Part shown: piece after piece, positions 30,201 to 38,062 of the stretch
Position numbering within the stretch: position 1 is the stretch's first letter
Layout: the number at the start of each line of letters is the position of its first letter
Assembly (NCBI RefSeq): GCF_031119625.1
Contig: NZ_JAVHZV010000010.1
Location: forward strand, 124,001-188,000
Origin: Pseudomonas sp. G34
GTDB lineage: Bacteria; Pseudomonadota; Gammaproteobacteria; Pseudomonadales; Pseudomonadaceae
Length of the DNA stretch: 64,000 bases
Direction of reading: 5' to 3'
The notes under the pieces: model-generated
Told to the model about the DNA's origin: nothing
The model's database searches: none
Seen by the model: the letters and a program-made list of their open reading frames with translations, nothing else
Position numbers and translations under genes: made by a program

Positions 30201-30502
30201 TGGGGCTGCGTGTTGCCCATCTCGGCACGCTGGGCAACGGCATGAGCCTGACCCCGCGGGCCAGCCTTGGCTGGCGCCATACCTACGGCGAGCTCGGCAG
30301 CCAGGCGCGGCAGTCCTTCCTCAGCGGCGGCAACGCCTTCAGTGTCGAAGGCACCACGCTGGATCGCGATACCCTGCTGGCCGATGCAGGCCTGGATCTG
30401 GGTATCAGCAGCGCGCAGAGCCTGGGGCTGGGTTACAACGGCGAGTACGGCAGCCGCACCCAGAATCACGCACTGGTCGCGCAATGGCAGTTGCGCTTCT
30501 GA
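27221..30502 (+). CDS. Autotransporter with beta-helix passenger and C-terminal barrel
   Basis: 1093 residues (type Va secretion). Signal peptide MLPICRPSPLSLVLALQAAIASPAFA, then about 750 residues of short repeated beta-turns rich in Gly, Asn and Asp (repeating NAGEI, NHGSIEG, NYGLVSG, NAGDITG), a right-handed helix passenger without recognised catalytic motif, and an autotransporter barrel (about 810-1093) ending in the terminal aromatic signal LVAQWQLRF. Only two cysteines (CPGYISSQC). The passenger is probably an adhesin-like stalk. A GTG directly before the ATG (27218) is an alternative start; neither has a strong ribosome site. Confidence 0.85.
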   Translation: MLPICRPSPLSLVLALQAAIASPAFAASFSIDTSSTEGQTLNAGESGSIASGGTLSVADNTVAVTVRGGTSTLVNAGEIRQTGSARAIDANNGNPLFTLHNRAGATIDAVGNVAIRLNRTGGQYLVDNQGTISQSGQTIGGERAIKADGEYTSTGNQIINGAQNNRDAVISSVGNDALRLGNNFTLTNYGRIFSTGTVNTSCPGYISSQCSNDYSAADGVAIENQRANVAIINHGSIEGPRHGIDGGAPLSAEADANLLGLQRLVIRSATGAGVTFDRIANGVTTENVQIANPVIINQADGTVIGRNGSGIGLDGHGVVFNYGLVSGRYAGAGNIYDHEGLGVTIANGDGDGVDIDGIAYIENHGRIEGLGAGGLDSGGRPNGGDGIAAGGGTIRNLAGASIFGQSAGILIDDGANGSEHPSGRGTLGDKAADGGVAYIVNAGDITGADKVGVGLVGRYDDVLINEASGVIRGGLQTVRVDELNSATAAAAVQMGAGNDTLVNAGLIEGRNGLAVDLGDGDDNLTLRSTARFIGMVDGGAGTDSVTLDDAAGGSFANSRNFENLDVRSGAWRLDSDDFSASTRIYSGASLLNLGTLQGDVRVDSGATFGGGRVGGNLGLASGSILALAVSPGGTSNTLQVGGTVALNGAHLRIDTLAGDYPLQSRYQVLQADGRITGTFADFSSSLAFLTPTLHYTDHSVDVNLTRNDRRFADLARNANGRGAAGALQSQGGGTLYNAVLSSSSDQAASAFDQLSASSNASLMTASLAGSAQVGNSMLGAMQQTSGSANLQASLLRDDAPLLASSGVPRQARNLNSPGAEGRLWLQGIGSHGKLDGSNGADDLTQDTRGAVLGADWAVDSAWRVGVLGGYAGTDVDAGRGASSDINSLHLGVYALRQSGALALRLGAAYSRHDNSSKRQVDFAGFSDRLRGDYHANSQQAFAELGYQLASGRLLAEPFAAIGYQRYSHQSYDEKGGAAALHVDSHEQDNLNTTLGLRVAHLGTLGNGMSLTPRASLGWRHTYGELGSQARQSFLSGGNAFSVEGTTLDRDTLLADAGLDLGISSAQSLGLGYNGEYGSRTQNHALVAQWQLRF

Positions 30503-30688
30503 TTGCCATGCAGCGGGTCCAATAGGCCTCGCTGGCGCATTCCAGGCCGACCCGCGTGCCTTGGGCGGGAATGGCAAATCACCTGGTGTGTGTGGCCCAC
30601 GTCATGGAACAAAGGGCACGCAGTCGGTATAGTCGCGCCCCGGCCGACGACCGGCCGTTTTTCATGCCCTACTCCACAAGGACGTCCC

Positions 30689-31087
30689 ATGCCTTTGCTT
30701 CGCTCCAGCGTATTCCTGCTGCTCGCCCTGGCCATTACCGGCTGCTCGACCAAAGCCTTCTTCAAACTGCCGGAAAACAGCACCGTTTCCATCAACGAGC
30801 GTGCCGAGCAGCACCCTCAGGGCCTGGTCAAGATTCGTCCGTTCTTCTGGAACCGCGCCGGTGGCGTGCCGTACAAGCTGACCAGCACCACCACTGGCCA
30901 GCCGATCTCGGCAGGCAGACTGAGCACGCGTTTTCGCGTGGTATCGATCTTCTGGCCGCCGTACAGCATCATCTACTGGCCGATGGGCTTCCGTCACCCG
31001 TGCTATGACCTGACCGCCCCGGTGGCCGGCACCTGCACCGACCAGGACCTGCAGATGCTACGCAAGGCTTACCGCGACGCCCAATGA
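30689..31087 (+). CDS. Small lipoprotein of unknown function
   Basis: 132 residues. Type II signal peptide with lipobox LAITGC (Cys20), then KAFFKLPENSTVSI. The rest contains aromatic clusters (RPFFWNR, FWPPYSIIYWPMGFRHPCYDL) and two more Cys near the end (HPCYDL, GTCTD), likely a disulfide. Ribosome site is CACAAGGACG. I do not recognise a named family, although short lipoproteins of this kind are frequent in Pseudomonas. Ends 33 bp before a convergent-type terminator. Confidence 0.7.
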   Translation: MPLLRSSVFLLLALAITGCSTKAFFKLPENSTVSINERAEQHPQGLVKIRPFFWNRAGGVPYKLTSTTTGQPISAGRLSTRFRVVSIFWPPYSIIYWPMGFRHPCYDLTAPVAGTCTDQDLQMLRKAYRDAQ

Positions 31088-31119
31088 CCTCGCGGCTGCC
31101 GCTCAGGCAGCCCAGCTCA

Positions 31120-31144
31120 AATGACCGGCTATAGGCCGGTCATT
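31120..31144. terminator. Hairpin between the lipoprotein and glutaminase genes
   Basis: A perfect 10-bp stem AATGACCGGC / GCCGGTCATT with 5-base loop between two converging genes. The T-run is short on the plus strand (CCACAAAG follows) and is TGAGC on the minus strand, so strength is uncertain. Confidence 0.6.
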
Positions 31145-31210
31145 CCACAAAGACAACGCTCTCATCTAGCGCCTGCTTTCGACGCCGCCGGGCCGACGCG
31201 CAGCAGATCG

Positions 31211-32119
31211 CTAGAACACCGACCAGCCGATCCGCTCACTGAGCACTTCCAGCGCGGCCATACCCGCCAGGGAGTTGCCCGCCTTGTTGAGCCCGGGTGA
31301 CCACACGCAAATCGTGTACTGCCCCGGCACGATGGCGACGATCCCGCCACCGACGCCGCTCTTGCCCGGCAGGCCGACGCGATAGGCGAAGTTGCCCGCC
31401 TCGTCGTACAGCCCGCTGGTGGCCATGATCGAGTTGACCTGCTGGGTCTGCCGGGCGCTGAGCACCTGCTCGCCGCTGTGCTTGCAGAACCCGTCGCGGG
31501 CCAGGAAGCAGAAGGCCTTGACCAGGTCCACGCAGCTCATGCTCAGGGCGCAGTAGCTGAAGTAGTTGCGCAGCACCATCTCGACATCGTTGTGGAAGTT
31601 GCCGAACGACTGCATCAGGTAGGCCATGGCCGCGTTGCGGGCGCGGTGCTGGTATTCGGAGTCGGCGATGTGCCGGTCGATCACCACGTGGGGGTTGCCC
31701 GACAGGCGCCGCACGAAGTCGCGCATCGACAGCGCCGGGGCGGCGAAGCGCGACTGGTTGATGTCGCTGATCACCAGCGCACCGGCGTTGATGAACGGGT
31801 TGCGCGGGCGGCCGTTTTCCAGCTCCAGCTGCACCAGGGAATTGAACGGCTGGCCCGACGGCTCGTGGCCCAGGCGCTCCCAGATGCTCTCGCCGGAATG
31901 CTGGATGGCCTGCACCAGGCTGAACACCTTGGAGATGCTCTGGATCGAGAACGGCGTGTGCGCATCGCCAGCGGTGAACAGTGCGCCGTCGTTGCCGTAC
32001 ACGGCGATACCCAGCTGGTCGACCGGCACATCGGCCAGGGCGGGAATATAGGTGGCGACCTTGCCCTGAGCGATCAGTGGGCGAACCTGGTCGAGGATTT
32101 CATTCAACAACGCTTGCAT
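31211..32119 (-). CDS. glsB: Glutaminase (serine beta-lactamase-like)
   Basis: 302 residues. Hydrolyses L-glutamine to glutamate and ammonia in the cytosol. The family signature is strong: [19 protein letters not shown] at the N-terminus, the nucleophile motif [12 protein letters not shown] (Ser in SxxK), [20 protein letters not shown], and [19 protein letters not shown]. Length agrees with E. coli GlsB (308). The ATG at 32119 (MQALLNEI) is preferred over an upstream GTG adding two residues. It converges with the lipoprotein gene. Confidence 0.95.
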   Translation of the reverse strand: MQALLNEILDQVRPLIAQGKVATYIPALADVPVDQLGIAVYGNDGALFTAGDAHTPFSIQSISKVFSLVQAIQHSGESIWERLGHEPSGQPFNSLVQLELENGRPRNPFINAGALVISDINQSRFAAPALSMRDFVRRLSGNPHVVIDRHIADSEYQHRARNAAMAYLMQSFGNFHNDVEMVLRNYFSYCALSMSCVDLVKAFCFLARDGFCKHSGEQVLSARQTQQVNSIMATSGLYDEAGNFAYRVGLPGKSGVGGGIVAIVPGQYTICVWSPGLNKAGNSLAGMAALEVLSERIGWSVF

Positions 32120-32202
32120 GCACACGCTCGCAATCCGGCCCGGCGGCTGCCGGGCTCAATCAGCCATAGACGCCACGACTGACCCGCAAAGCACAGCGAC
32201 GT

Positions 32203-33099
32203 TCAGAGGCGCTGTGCCAAAACCGCGATGTGCTCCGGGCCGATGCCGCAGCAACCGCCCAGGTGGCTGGCGCCGCGCGCCCGCCAGTCAGCGACCCAGC
32301 GCAGGTAGCCGGGTGGGTCGAGGTCTTCGCGCAGCGGGTCGAGGCCGTCGTTGGCGGTGGCTTCTTCGGGCTGCGGCGGGAAGGCGTTGGCGTAGGCGCC
32401 AATGGCCACATCCACACCGAGGCTGGCGAAGGTGTCACGCGCTACGTCGATGGCGTCGCCGATCACTTCCGGTTGGCTGCAGTTGAACAGCAATACCTCG
32501 ACGCCCAGCTCCGCCGCCGCGCGAGCCGCATCGGCCACCGGCTCGCCAGAGCGCAGGCGGGGCACCTCGTCGGTGTCTTCGTCGCGCAGGGTGAACGACA
32601 GCCAGAATGGCTTGCCGTCCTTTGGCAGATGGCCGTGAATGGCGCGCGCTTCGGCAATCGCGCTCTGGGTTTCCGCCAGCCACAGGTCAACATAGGGCGC
32701 CAGGCCATCGAGCAGCGGGGTCAGCACCTCGCTGACACGCGCGGGCTCGAACAGGTCCGGGCGGTAGGAGCCGAACAGCGGCGGCAGCGAGCCGGCGACG
32801 CGCACCGCTGCATCGGCCTTGTCCGCCGCGCGGCGGGCCAACTGGCCGGCACGCTCGGCCAGGGCGCGGCCTTCGGCGGCGAAACGCTCTTCACCGATAT
32901 GAAAGGGCACCACGGCGTAGCTGTTGCTGGTGATCACCTGGCTGCCGCTGGCGATATAGGAGGCGTGCACCGCCTCCACCTGCTCGGGCGCCTCGCTCAG
33001 CGCCAGCGCCGACCATTCCGGCTGGCGAAATGGCGCACCACGGCGCTGCAGCTCGCGGCCCATGCCACCATCCAGCAAAGTCAGAGATCGCTCGCGCAT
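32203..33099 (-). CDS. mmuM: Homocysteine S-methyltransferase
   Basis: 298 residues. Transfers a methyl group, typically from S-methylmethionine, to homocysteine to form methionine. The zinc-binding cysteines are visible: LFNCSQPEV in the middle and GGCCGIGPEHI near the C-terminus, plus the N-terminal LLDGGMGRELQRRG. The ATG at 33099 has CTGGAG 6 bp upstream; upstream in-frame codons lack a ribosome site. It diverges from an amino acid ABC transporter pair, suggesting uptake of a methyl donor or methionine precursor. Confidence 0.92.
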   Translation of the reverse strand: MRERSLTLLDGGMGRELQRRGAPFRQPEWSALALSEAPEQVEAVHASYIASGSQVITSNSYAVVPFHIGEERFAAEGRALAERAGQLARRAADKADAAVRVAGSLPPLFGSYRPDLFEPARVSEVLTPLLDGLAPYVDLWLAETQSAIAEARAIHGHLPKDGKPFWLSFTLRDEDTDEVPRLRSGEPVADAARAAAELGVEVLLFNCSQPEVIGDAIDVARDTFASLGVDVAIGAYANAFPPQPEEATANDGLDPLREDLDPPGYLRWVADWRARGASHLGGCCGIGPEHIAVLAQRL

Positions 33100-33210
33100 A
33101 TAAGCTCCAGTCATATCTATATGCATTCAATTCATTTGGATGCACTTGTTTATAACTATTTAATACACACAAATTGCTGCTCACAACCTTTTTCGCGCCC
33201 AAGGATCTCT

Positions 33211-34032
33211 GTGAAAACCACTCTGCTCGCCGCCCTCGGCCTGACTCTCGCCTCCCTCTGCAACCTGGCCCTGGCCGGCGCCACCCTCGAACGCATCGAG
33301 AAGAACGGCGAGCTGGTCAACGTGCTGATGGAAAACTATCCGCCGTTCTCTTTCCTCAACGAGCAGAACCAGCTCGATGGCTTCGACGTCGACGTGGCCA
33401 AGGCGGTGGCCGACAAACTGGGCGTCAAGCTGCGCCTGGAAACGCCCTCCTGGGACGTGATCGCCGCCGGTCGCTGGAACGGCCGCTACGACATCTGCAT
33501 CTGCTCGATGACGCCTAGCCAGGCCCGCGCCCAGGTGTTCGACTTCCCGGTGACCTACTACGCCTCGCCAGCGGTGATCGTGGTCAACGCCAAGGATGAT
33601 CGCATCCACTCGGCCAAGGACCTGTCCGGTCTGAAAGTCGGCGTCACCAGCGCCGCCTCCTACGAGAGTTACCTGAACAAGGACCTGGTCATCGAGGGCG
33701 CCGAAGACCAGCCGCTGGAGTATCCCTTCGAGGCCGTGCAGGTCGCGCCCTACGACAACGACACCGTGGCCTTCCACGACCTGGCCCTGGGTGCCGGCGT
33801 GCGCCTGGATGCGATCCTCACCAACCTGGTGACCGCGCAGCCGCGCATCGACCAGGACAAGCGCTTCAAGCTGGCCGGCGATGCGCTGTACGCCGAGCCG
33901 AATGCCGTGGCCATCGAGAAGAACGACGCCGAGTGGCGCGCCAAGGTCGAGAGCGTCTTCGCAGAGCTGCGCCAGGACGGTACCCTGGCGGCCATCTCCA
34001 AGAAGTGGATCGGTTCAGATATCAGCCAATGA
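33211..34032 (+). CDS. Amino acid ABC transporter, periplasmic binding protein
   Basis: 273 residues from a GTG start with AAGGA 7 bp upstream. Signal peptide VKTTLLAALGLTLASLCNLALA, then a family 3 binding domain (NVLMENYPPFSFLNEQNQLDGFDVDVAKAVADKLG, RYDICICSMTPSQARAQVFDF, GLKVGVTSAASYESYL) ending KKWIGSDISQ. Translationally coupled to the permease gene (4-bp overlap). Facing mmuM across an AT-rich promoter region; ligand could be S-methylmethionine, methionine or a related amino acid, by context only. Confidence 0.88.
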   Translation: MKTTLLAALGLTLASLCNLALAGATLERIEKNGELVNVLMENYPPFSFLNEQNQLDGFDVDVAKAVADKLGVKLRLETPSWDVIAAGRWNGRYDICICSMTPSQARAQVFDFPVTYYASPAVIVVNAKDDRIHSAKDLSGLKVGVTSAASYESYLNKDLVIEGAEDQPLEYPFEAVQVAPYDNDTVAFHDLALGAGVRLDAILTNLVTAQPRIDQDKRFKLAGDALYAEPNAVAIEKNDAEWRAKVESVFAELRQDGTLAAISKKWIGSDISQ

Positions 34033-34865
34033 CGCCTCCACCTGAAACCCCTCGCCCGCCGCCCCAGGCGGGCGAGTCGTTGCTGCAGCGCCTGTTCGGT
34101 TTTCGCAGCCGCCTGTACCTCACTTGGGCGACCCTGTTCGCCCTGTGCGTGGCGTTCTTCCTGAGCTTCGACCTGAAGTTCTCGATCATCCTCGACAAGC
34201 TGCCCAACCTGCTCGGCGCCAGCCTGGCGCCGAACGGCTTTCTGCAGGGCGCGGCGCTGACCCTGTTCCTGTGCTTCTGCTCGATCTGGGCATCCCTGGC
34301 GCTGGGCTTCGTCACCGCCCTGGCGCGCCTGTCGAACAGCGCCGTGGCGTTCGGCATCGCCAGCTTCTACGCCTCGTTCTTTCGCGGCACGCCGCTGCTG
34401 ATCCAGATCCTGCTGATCTACCTGGGCCTGCCGCAACTGGGCCTGGTGCCGGGCGCAATCACCGCCGGGATCATCGCCCTGTCGCTGAACTACGGTGCGT
34501 ATCTCAGCGAGATCTTCCGCGCCGGCCTGCTTGGCGTGCCGCCCGGCCAGCGCGAAGCGTCCCTGGCCCTGGGCCTCAAGCCGACGGTGATCTTCTGGCG
34601 GGTGACCCTGCCCCAGGCCATGCGCACCATCATCCCGCCGACCACCAGCCAGTTCATCTCGATGCTCAAGGACTCGTCGCTGATCTCAGTGATGGGCGTC
34701 TGGGAGGTGATGTTCCTGGCCCAGTCCTACGGCCGCTCGTCGTACCGCTACATCGAGATGCTGACCACTGCGGCGGTGATCTACTGGTTGCTGTCGATCG
34801 GCCTCGAGCTGATCCAGGCGCGCCTGGAGCGGCATTACGGCAAGGCCTACCTGAACGGGCGCTAG
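34029..34865 (+). CDS. Amino acid ABC transporter permease
   Basis: 278 residues, HisM-type permease. After a Pro-rich cytosolic N-terminus (MTPPPETPRPPPQAG) it has a first helix (YLTWATLFALCVAFF), a gap, then the membrane core with FFRGTPLLIQILLIYLGLPQ and the EAA loop REASLALGLKPTVIFWRVTLPQ. Start overlaps the binding-protein stop (ATGA). No second permease and no ATPase gene follow; the next gene is a GNAT. The channel is presumably a homodimer that borrows an ATPase such as AatP. Confidence 0.88.
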   Translation: MTPPPETPRPPPQAGESLLQRLFGFRSRLYLTWATLFALCVAFFLSFDLKFSIILDKLPNLLGASLAPNGFLQGAALTLFLCFCSIWASLALGFVTALARLSNSAVAFGIASFYASFFRGTPLLIQILLIYLGLPQLGLVPGAITAGIIALSLNYGAYLSEIFRAGLLGVPPGQREASLALGLKPTVIFWRVTLPQAMRTIIPPTTSQFISMLKDSSLISVMGVWEVMFLAQSYGRSSYRYIEMLTTAAVIYWLLSIGLELIQARLERHYGKAYLNGR

Positions 34866-34947
34866 GACGCTTCACCTGCACGGATGCTTGCGATGCTGGT
34901 CCCGGCGACGCAGGATGACCCTCGACCGACTTTCAGGAGAGCTGCCC

Positions 34948-35403
34948 ATGAGCGTTCGCATTCCCGTGGAAATCCGCGCCGTCAGCGCCGCCGACCATGC
35001 TGTCTGGCTGCCCCTGTGGCAGGGCTACCAGCGCTTCTACATGACCGAGATCGACACGGCGACCAGCGAGCTGACCTGGCAGCGCTTCCTCGACCCCGCC
35101 GAGCCGATGTTCGCCGCCCTGGCCTGGCACGACGGCAATCCCGTCGGCCTGGTGCACTGGGTCTTTCACCGCTCCTGCTGGACCACGGGTGACTACTGCT
35201 ACCTGCAGGACCTGTTCATCGGCAAGGACGTGCGCGGCAACGGCATCGGCCGCCAGCTGATCGAACACGTCTACGCCCAGGCCCGGCAGGCCGGCTGCTC
35301 GCGCGTGCACTGGCTGACCCACGAGAGCAACGCCAAGGCCAAGCTGCTCTACGAGCGCATCGGTGAGCGCGCGGGGTTCGAGCAGTACCGCAAGCTGCTC
35401 TAG
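34948..35403 (+). CDS. GNAT family N-acetyltransferase
   Basis: 151 residues. The acetyl-CoA pyrophosphate loop is seen as LFIGKDVRGNGIGRQLIEHVYAQA (Q/RxxGxG/A form RGNGIG), followed by the motif B segment HWLTHESNAKAKLLYERIGERAGF. The ATG has CAGGAGA 7 bp upstream. It is 82 bp after the permease gene and probably in the same transcript; substrate may be an amino acid or its analogue. Similar acetyltransferases give resistance to methionine analogues, which would fit the neighbourhood but is not shown. Confidence 0.85.
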   Translation: MSVRIPVEIRAVSAADHAVWLPLWQGYQRFYMTEIDTATSELTWQRFLDPAEPMFAALAWHDGNPVGLVHWVFHRSCWTTGDYCYLQDLFIGKDVRGNGIGRQLIEHVYAQARQAGCSRVHWLTHESNAKAKLLYERIGERAGFEQYRKLL

Positions 35404-35483
35404 AGACATCGACACGGCGACGTCGCAGCCGGCCTGGCACGCAACCCGCATCGCAGTCGGTTCATCTACCGACCGAGCGAACC

Positions 35484-35930
35484 ATGAACAAACTGGACAA
35501 TGCGTTGCTGAATATCCTGATCAAGGATTCACGCACCTCCTTCGCCGAGATCGCCCGCCAGTTGAACATCTCCCGTGCCCACGCCCGCACCCGGGTGCAG
35601 GCGCTGGTGGAGAATGGCGTGATCGAGAAATTCACCGCAGTGGTCAACCCGGAAAAGCTCGGCAAGGGCATCTCCACCTTCGTCGACCTGACCGTCGCGC
35701 CGCACGCCATCGAGGCCGTCGCCGAGCGGCTGTCAGCGACCATGGAAGTGGTCAGCCTGTACATCATGAGCGACCTGAAAAGCCTGCATATCCACACCCT
35801 GACCGACAGCTACGAAACCTTCGATGCCTTCGTGCGCCAGCACATCTTCAACCACCCGGAAATTCTCACCGTGGACTGCAAGGCGCTGCTGACCCGGGTC
35901 AAGCACCGGCGCGGCGGTGCGCGGCTGTAA
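35484..35930 (+). CDS. Lrp/AsnC-family transcriptional regulator
   Basis: 148 residues. N-terminal AsnC helix-turn-helix (LDNALLNILIKDSRTSFAEIARQLNISRAHARTRVQALVENGVIEKFTAVV) and a C-terminal RAM ligand domain (GISTFVDLTVAP, TLTDSYETFDAFVRQHIF). Normally octameric and responsive to an amino acid. Located after the mmuM-divergent transporter and GNAT genes, the probable targets. Weak ribosome site (GAGCGA). Confidence 0.88.
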   Translation: MNKLDNALLNILIKDSRTSFAEIARQLNISRAHARTRVQALVENGVIEKFTAVVNPEKLGKGISTFVDLTVAPHAIEAVAERLSATMEVVSLYIMSDLKSLHIHTLTDSYETFDAFVRQHIFNHPEILTVDCKALLTRVKHRRGGARL

Positions 35931-36351
35931 GCCGGCGGCCTCGGTTCAGCGCGGCCCTGGGGAGCAGCCGGGGCGCCTGATTCAGGCCCGCGATTTCGCG
36001 CCCATGGCGCGCTCCCGGCAGAGCGGCGCAGAGACGGCCCCGGGCCCTTCGCCGCATCGGCGGTCACCATTGTCAGCCGTCCGCCGCACCGCCAAGGCTG
36101 CGTTAAAAGCGTGCCGGCGGTGCGTTTTGGTGCACAACTGACATTTGGCTGCTCACCGTGCCCCTGCTTGACGGTATGAACCCGAGTAACCGCCGCGACC
36201 TGCCACATGTTCAGTAATCACCGCTTTGCTTGTCGTTTCGTCAGCGCTGGGGCTGCCATCGCGCTTGGTTTTTGTGCGCTGCGAACCCTCGCCGAACATT
36301 CGAGCGAAAAATAAAACCGATAATAATCAACAATTTATAAAAATCTTCTGC

Positions 36352-36367
36352 TGGCATGGCAGTTGCT
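36352..36367 (+). promoter_or_regulatory. Sigma-54 promoter of the TRAP/amidohydrolase operon
   Basis: TGGCATGGCAGTTGCT has GG (36353-36354) and GC (36365-36366) exactly 10 bases apart, with a full TTGCT -12 box and one mismatch in the -24 box. About 40 bp upstream is AT-rich DNA. The 507-bp gap (35931-36437) otherwise holds a degraded REP-like palindrome near 35955-36020 and no gene; the enhancer-binding site for this promoter was not identified. Confidence 0.75.
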
Positions 36368-36437
36368 GATGGCAATCAGCAGCGACTTTACATCCGGCAC
36401 GTCCGCACGCCGGTGGCCAACTGACAGGAGATCTTCC

Positions 36438-37547
36438 ATGAGCCTCAATCGACGCAACTTTATCGGTGCCGGCGCCCTAGCCGCTGGCGCGGGGTTGGCG
36501 CTGGGTGCCAGCGGCGTGGCCAGCGCTGCGGTCAGCAGCAAGACCTTCAACTGGAAGATGACCAACGCCTATGCGCCCGGCTCACCTTTCTACGTGCAGG
36601 GCCCCGGCAGCCCGACCGACTTCTGCAAGCGCGTCGAGGCGATGTCCGGCGGGCGCCTGAAGATCCAGCACTTCGCCGCCGGCGAGCTGATCCCGGCGCT
36701 GGAGGGCTTCGATGCGGTGGCCAGCGGCATGGTCGAGATGAACGCCGCCAATGCCTTCTTCTGGGCCGGCAAGATCCCCGCCGCGCAATTCTTCACCGCC
36801 GTACCCTTCGGCATGAACACCCAGGGCATGAACGCCTGGCTGTACAACGGCGGCGGCCTGCAACTCTGGGAAGAACTCTACCAACCCCACGGCCTGGTGC
36901 CGATGCCCATGGGCAATACCGGCACGCAGATGACCGGCTGGTTCCGCCAGCCGCTGGAAAACGTCGACAGCCTCAAGGGCTTGAAGATGCGCATCGCCGG
37001 GCTGGCCGGCAGGGTCTACAGCGAGCTGGGCGTGGCCGTGCGCCTGTTGCCCGGTGGCGAGATCTTCCCGGCGCTGGAGCGTGGGGTGATCGACGCCGCC
37101 GAATTCGTCGGCCCCTATCAGGATCGGCGCATGGGCCTGCACAAGGCGGCCAAGAACTACTACACCACCGGCTGGCACGAGCCGACCAACGTCACCGAGC
37201 TGATCATCAACAAACAGGCCTGGGACAGCCTGCCGGCCGACCTGCAGGCCATCGTGCGGTTCTGCGCCCAGGGCTGCAATGTCGACAGCTGGTCGTGGTG
37301 CGATGCGGTCAACGCCGAGGCCATGCAGGACCTGGTGAACAACCAGGGCGTGATCGCCCGGCCACTGCCGGCCGACATCATCAAGCGCCTGCATGAGGTC
37401 ACCCGCGACACCCTGTCGAGCATGGCAGCGGGCGATGCGCCGACCAAGAAGATCTACGAGCACTTCTTCGCCTTCCGCAAGCAGTATCTGTCCTGGGCCT
37501 CGGTGGGCGAGAAGGCGTTCATGGACATCGGGATGGGCGAGTCATGA
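36438..37547 (+). CDS. TRAP transporter binding protein DctP with Tat-type signal
   Basis: 369 residues. The N-terminus SLNRRNFIGAGALAAGAGLALGASGVASA carries a twin-arginine motif (RRNFIG), so export by Tat is likely. The mature chain is a DctP/TAXI-like TRAP binding protein (MSGGRLKIQHFAAGELIPALEGFDAVASGMVEM, GLKMRIAGLAGRVYSELGV, PGGEIFPALERGVIDAAEFVGP). Close to the subgroup that binds 2-oxo acids or mannitol-like ligands; ligand not deducible. First gene of a four-gene operon, with CAGGAG upstream of the ATG. Confidence 0.9.
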   Translation: MSLNRRNFIGAGALAAGAGLALGASGVASAAVSSKTFNWKMTNAYAPGSPFYVQGPGSPTDFCKRVEAMSGGRLKIQHFAAGELIPALEGFDAVASGMVEMNAANAFFWAGKIPAAQFFTAVPFGMNTQGMNAWLYNGGGLQLWEELYQPHGLVPMPMGNTGTQMTGWFRQPLENVDSLKGLKMRIAGLAGRVYSELGVAVRLLPGGEIFPALERGVIDAAEFVGPYQDRRMGLHKAAKNYYTTGWHEPTNVTELIINKQAWDSLPADLQAIVRFCAQGCNVDSWSWCDAVNAEAMQDLVNNQGVIARPLPADIIKRLHEVTRDTLSSMAAGDAPTKKIYEHFFAFRKQYLSWASVGEKAFMDIGMGES

Positions 37548-38062
37548 TGGCCATCGTCAGCCGCATCGAGGCGCTGGTGGAGGCCCTCGGCGCACTGGCC
37601 CGCGGTTGCGTGCTGCTGCTGGTGCTGCTGGTGTCGTTCGACGTGCTGATGCGCTACCTCTTCGACCTGAGCCCGGTGGCCTTGCAGGAGCTGGAGTGGT
37701 ATCTGATTTCGCCCATCGCCCTGCTCGGCATCGCCTATACCCTCAAGCACCGCCAGGACGTGCGGGTGGATTTTCTCTACGAGAAGTTCGCGCTGAAGAC
37801 CAAGGCGGCGGTCGACCTGTTCAGCGGCCTGGCCACCGCGGCCATCGGCTTCTACATCGCCCACCTGGCGTTCAAGTACACGCTGCAGTCCTACGCCATT
37901 GGCGAGGGCTCGCCCGACCCGGGCGGGCTGCCCTATCGCTTCCTGATCAAGGCCTTTCTGCCGCTGGGCTTCGGCCTGCTCGGCCTGCAGGGGGTCGCCG
38001 ATAGCCTGCGCGCGCTCTGCCTGCTGCTGCAGCCCGCCCCTGCTCGGGAGGTACGCGCATGA
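37544..38062 (+). CDS. TRAP transporter small membrane subunit DctQ
   Basis: 172 residues with the usual small-subunit helices: ALARGCVLLLVLLVSFDVLMRY, ELEWYLISPIALLGIAYTLKH with the conserved HRQDVRVDFLYE segment, and two C-terminal helices. Overlaps the DctP stop by 4 bp and the DctM start by 4 bp, so translation of all three is coupled. Confidence 0.9.
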   Translation: MMAIVSRIEALVEALGALARGCVLLLVLLVSFDVLMRYLFDLSPVALQELEWYLISPIALLGIAYTLKHRQDVRVDFLYEKFALKTKAAVDLFSGLATAAIGFYIAHLAFKYTLQSYAIGEGSPDPGGLPYRFLIKAFLPLGFGLLGLQGVADSLRALCLLLQPAPAREVRA

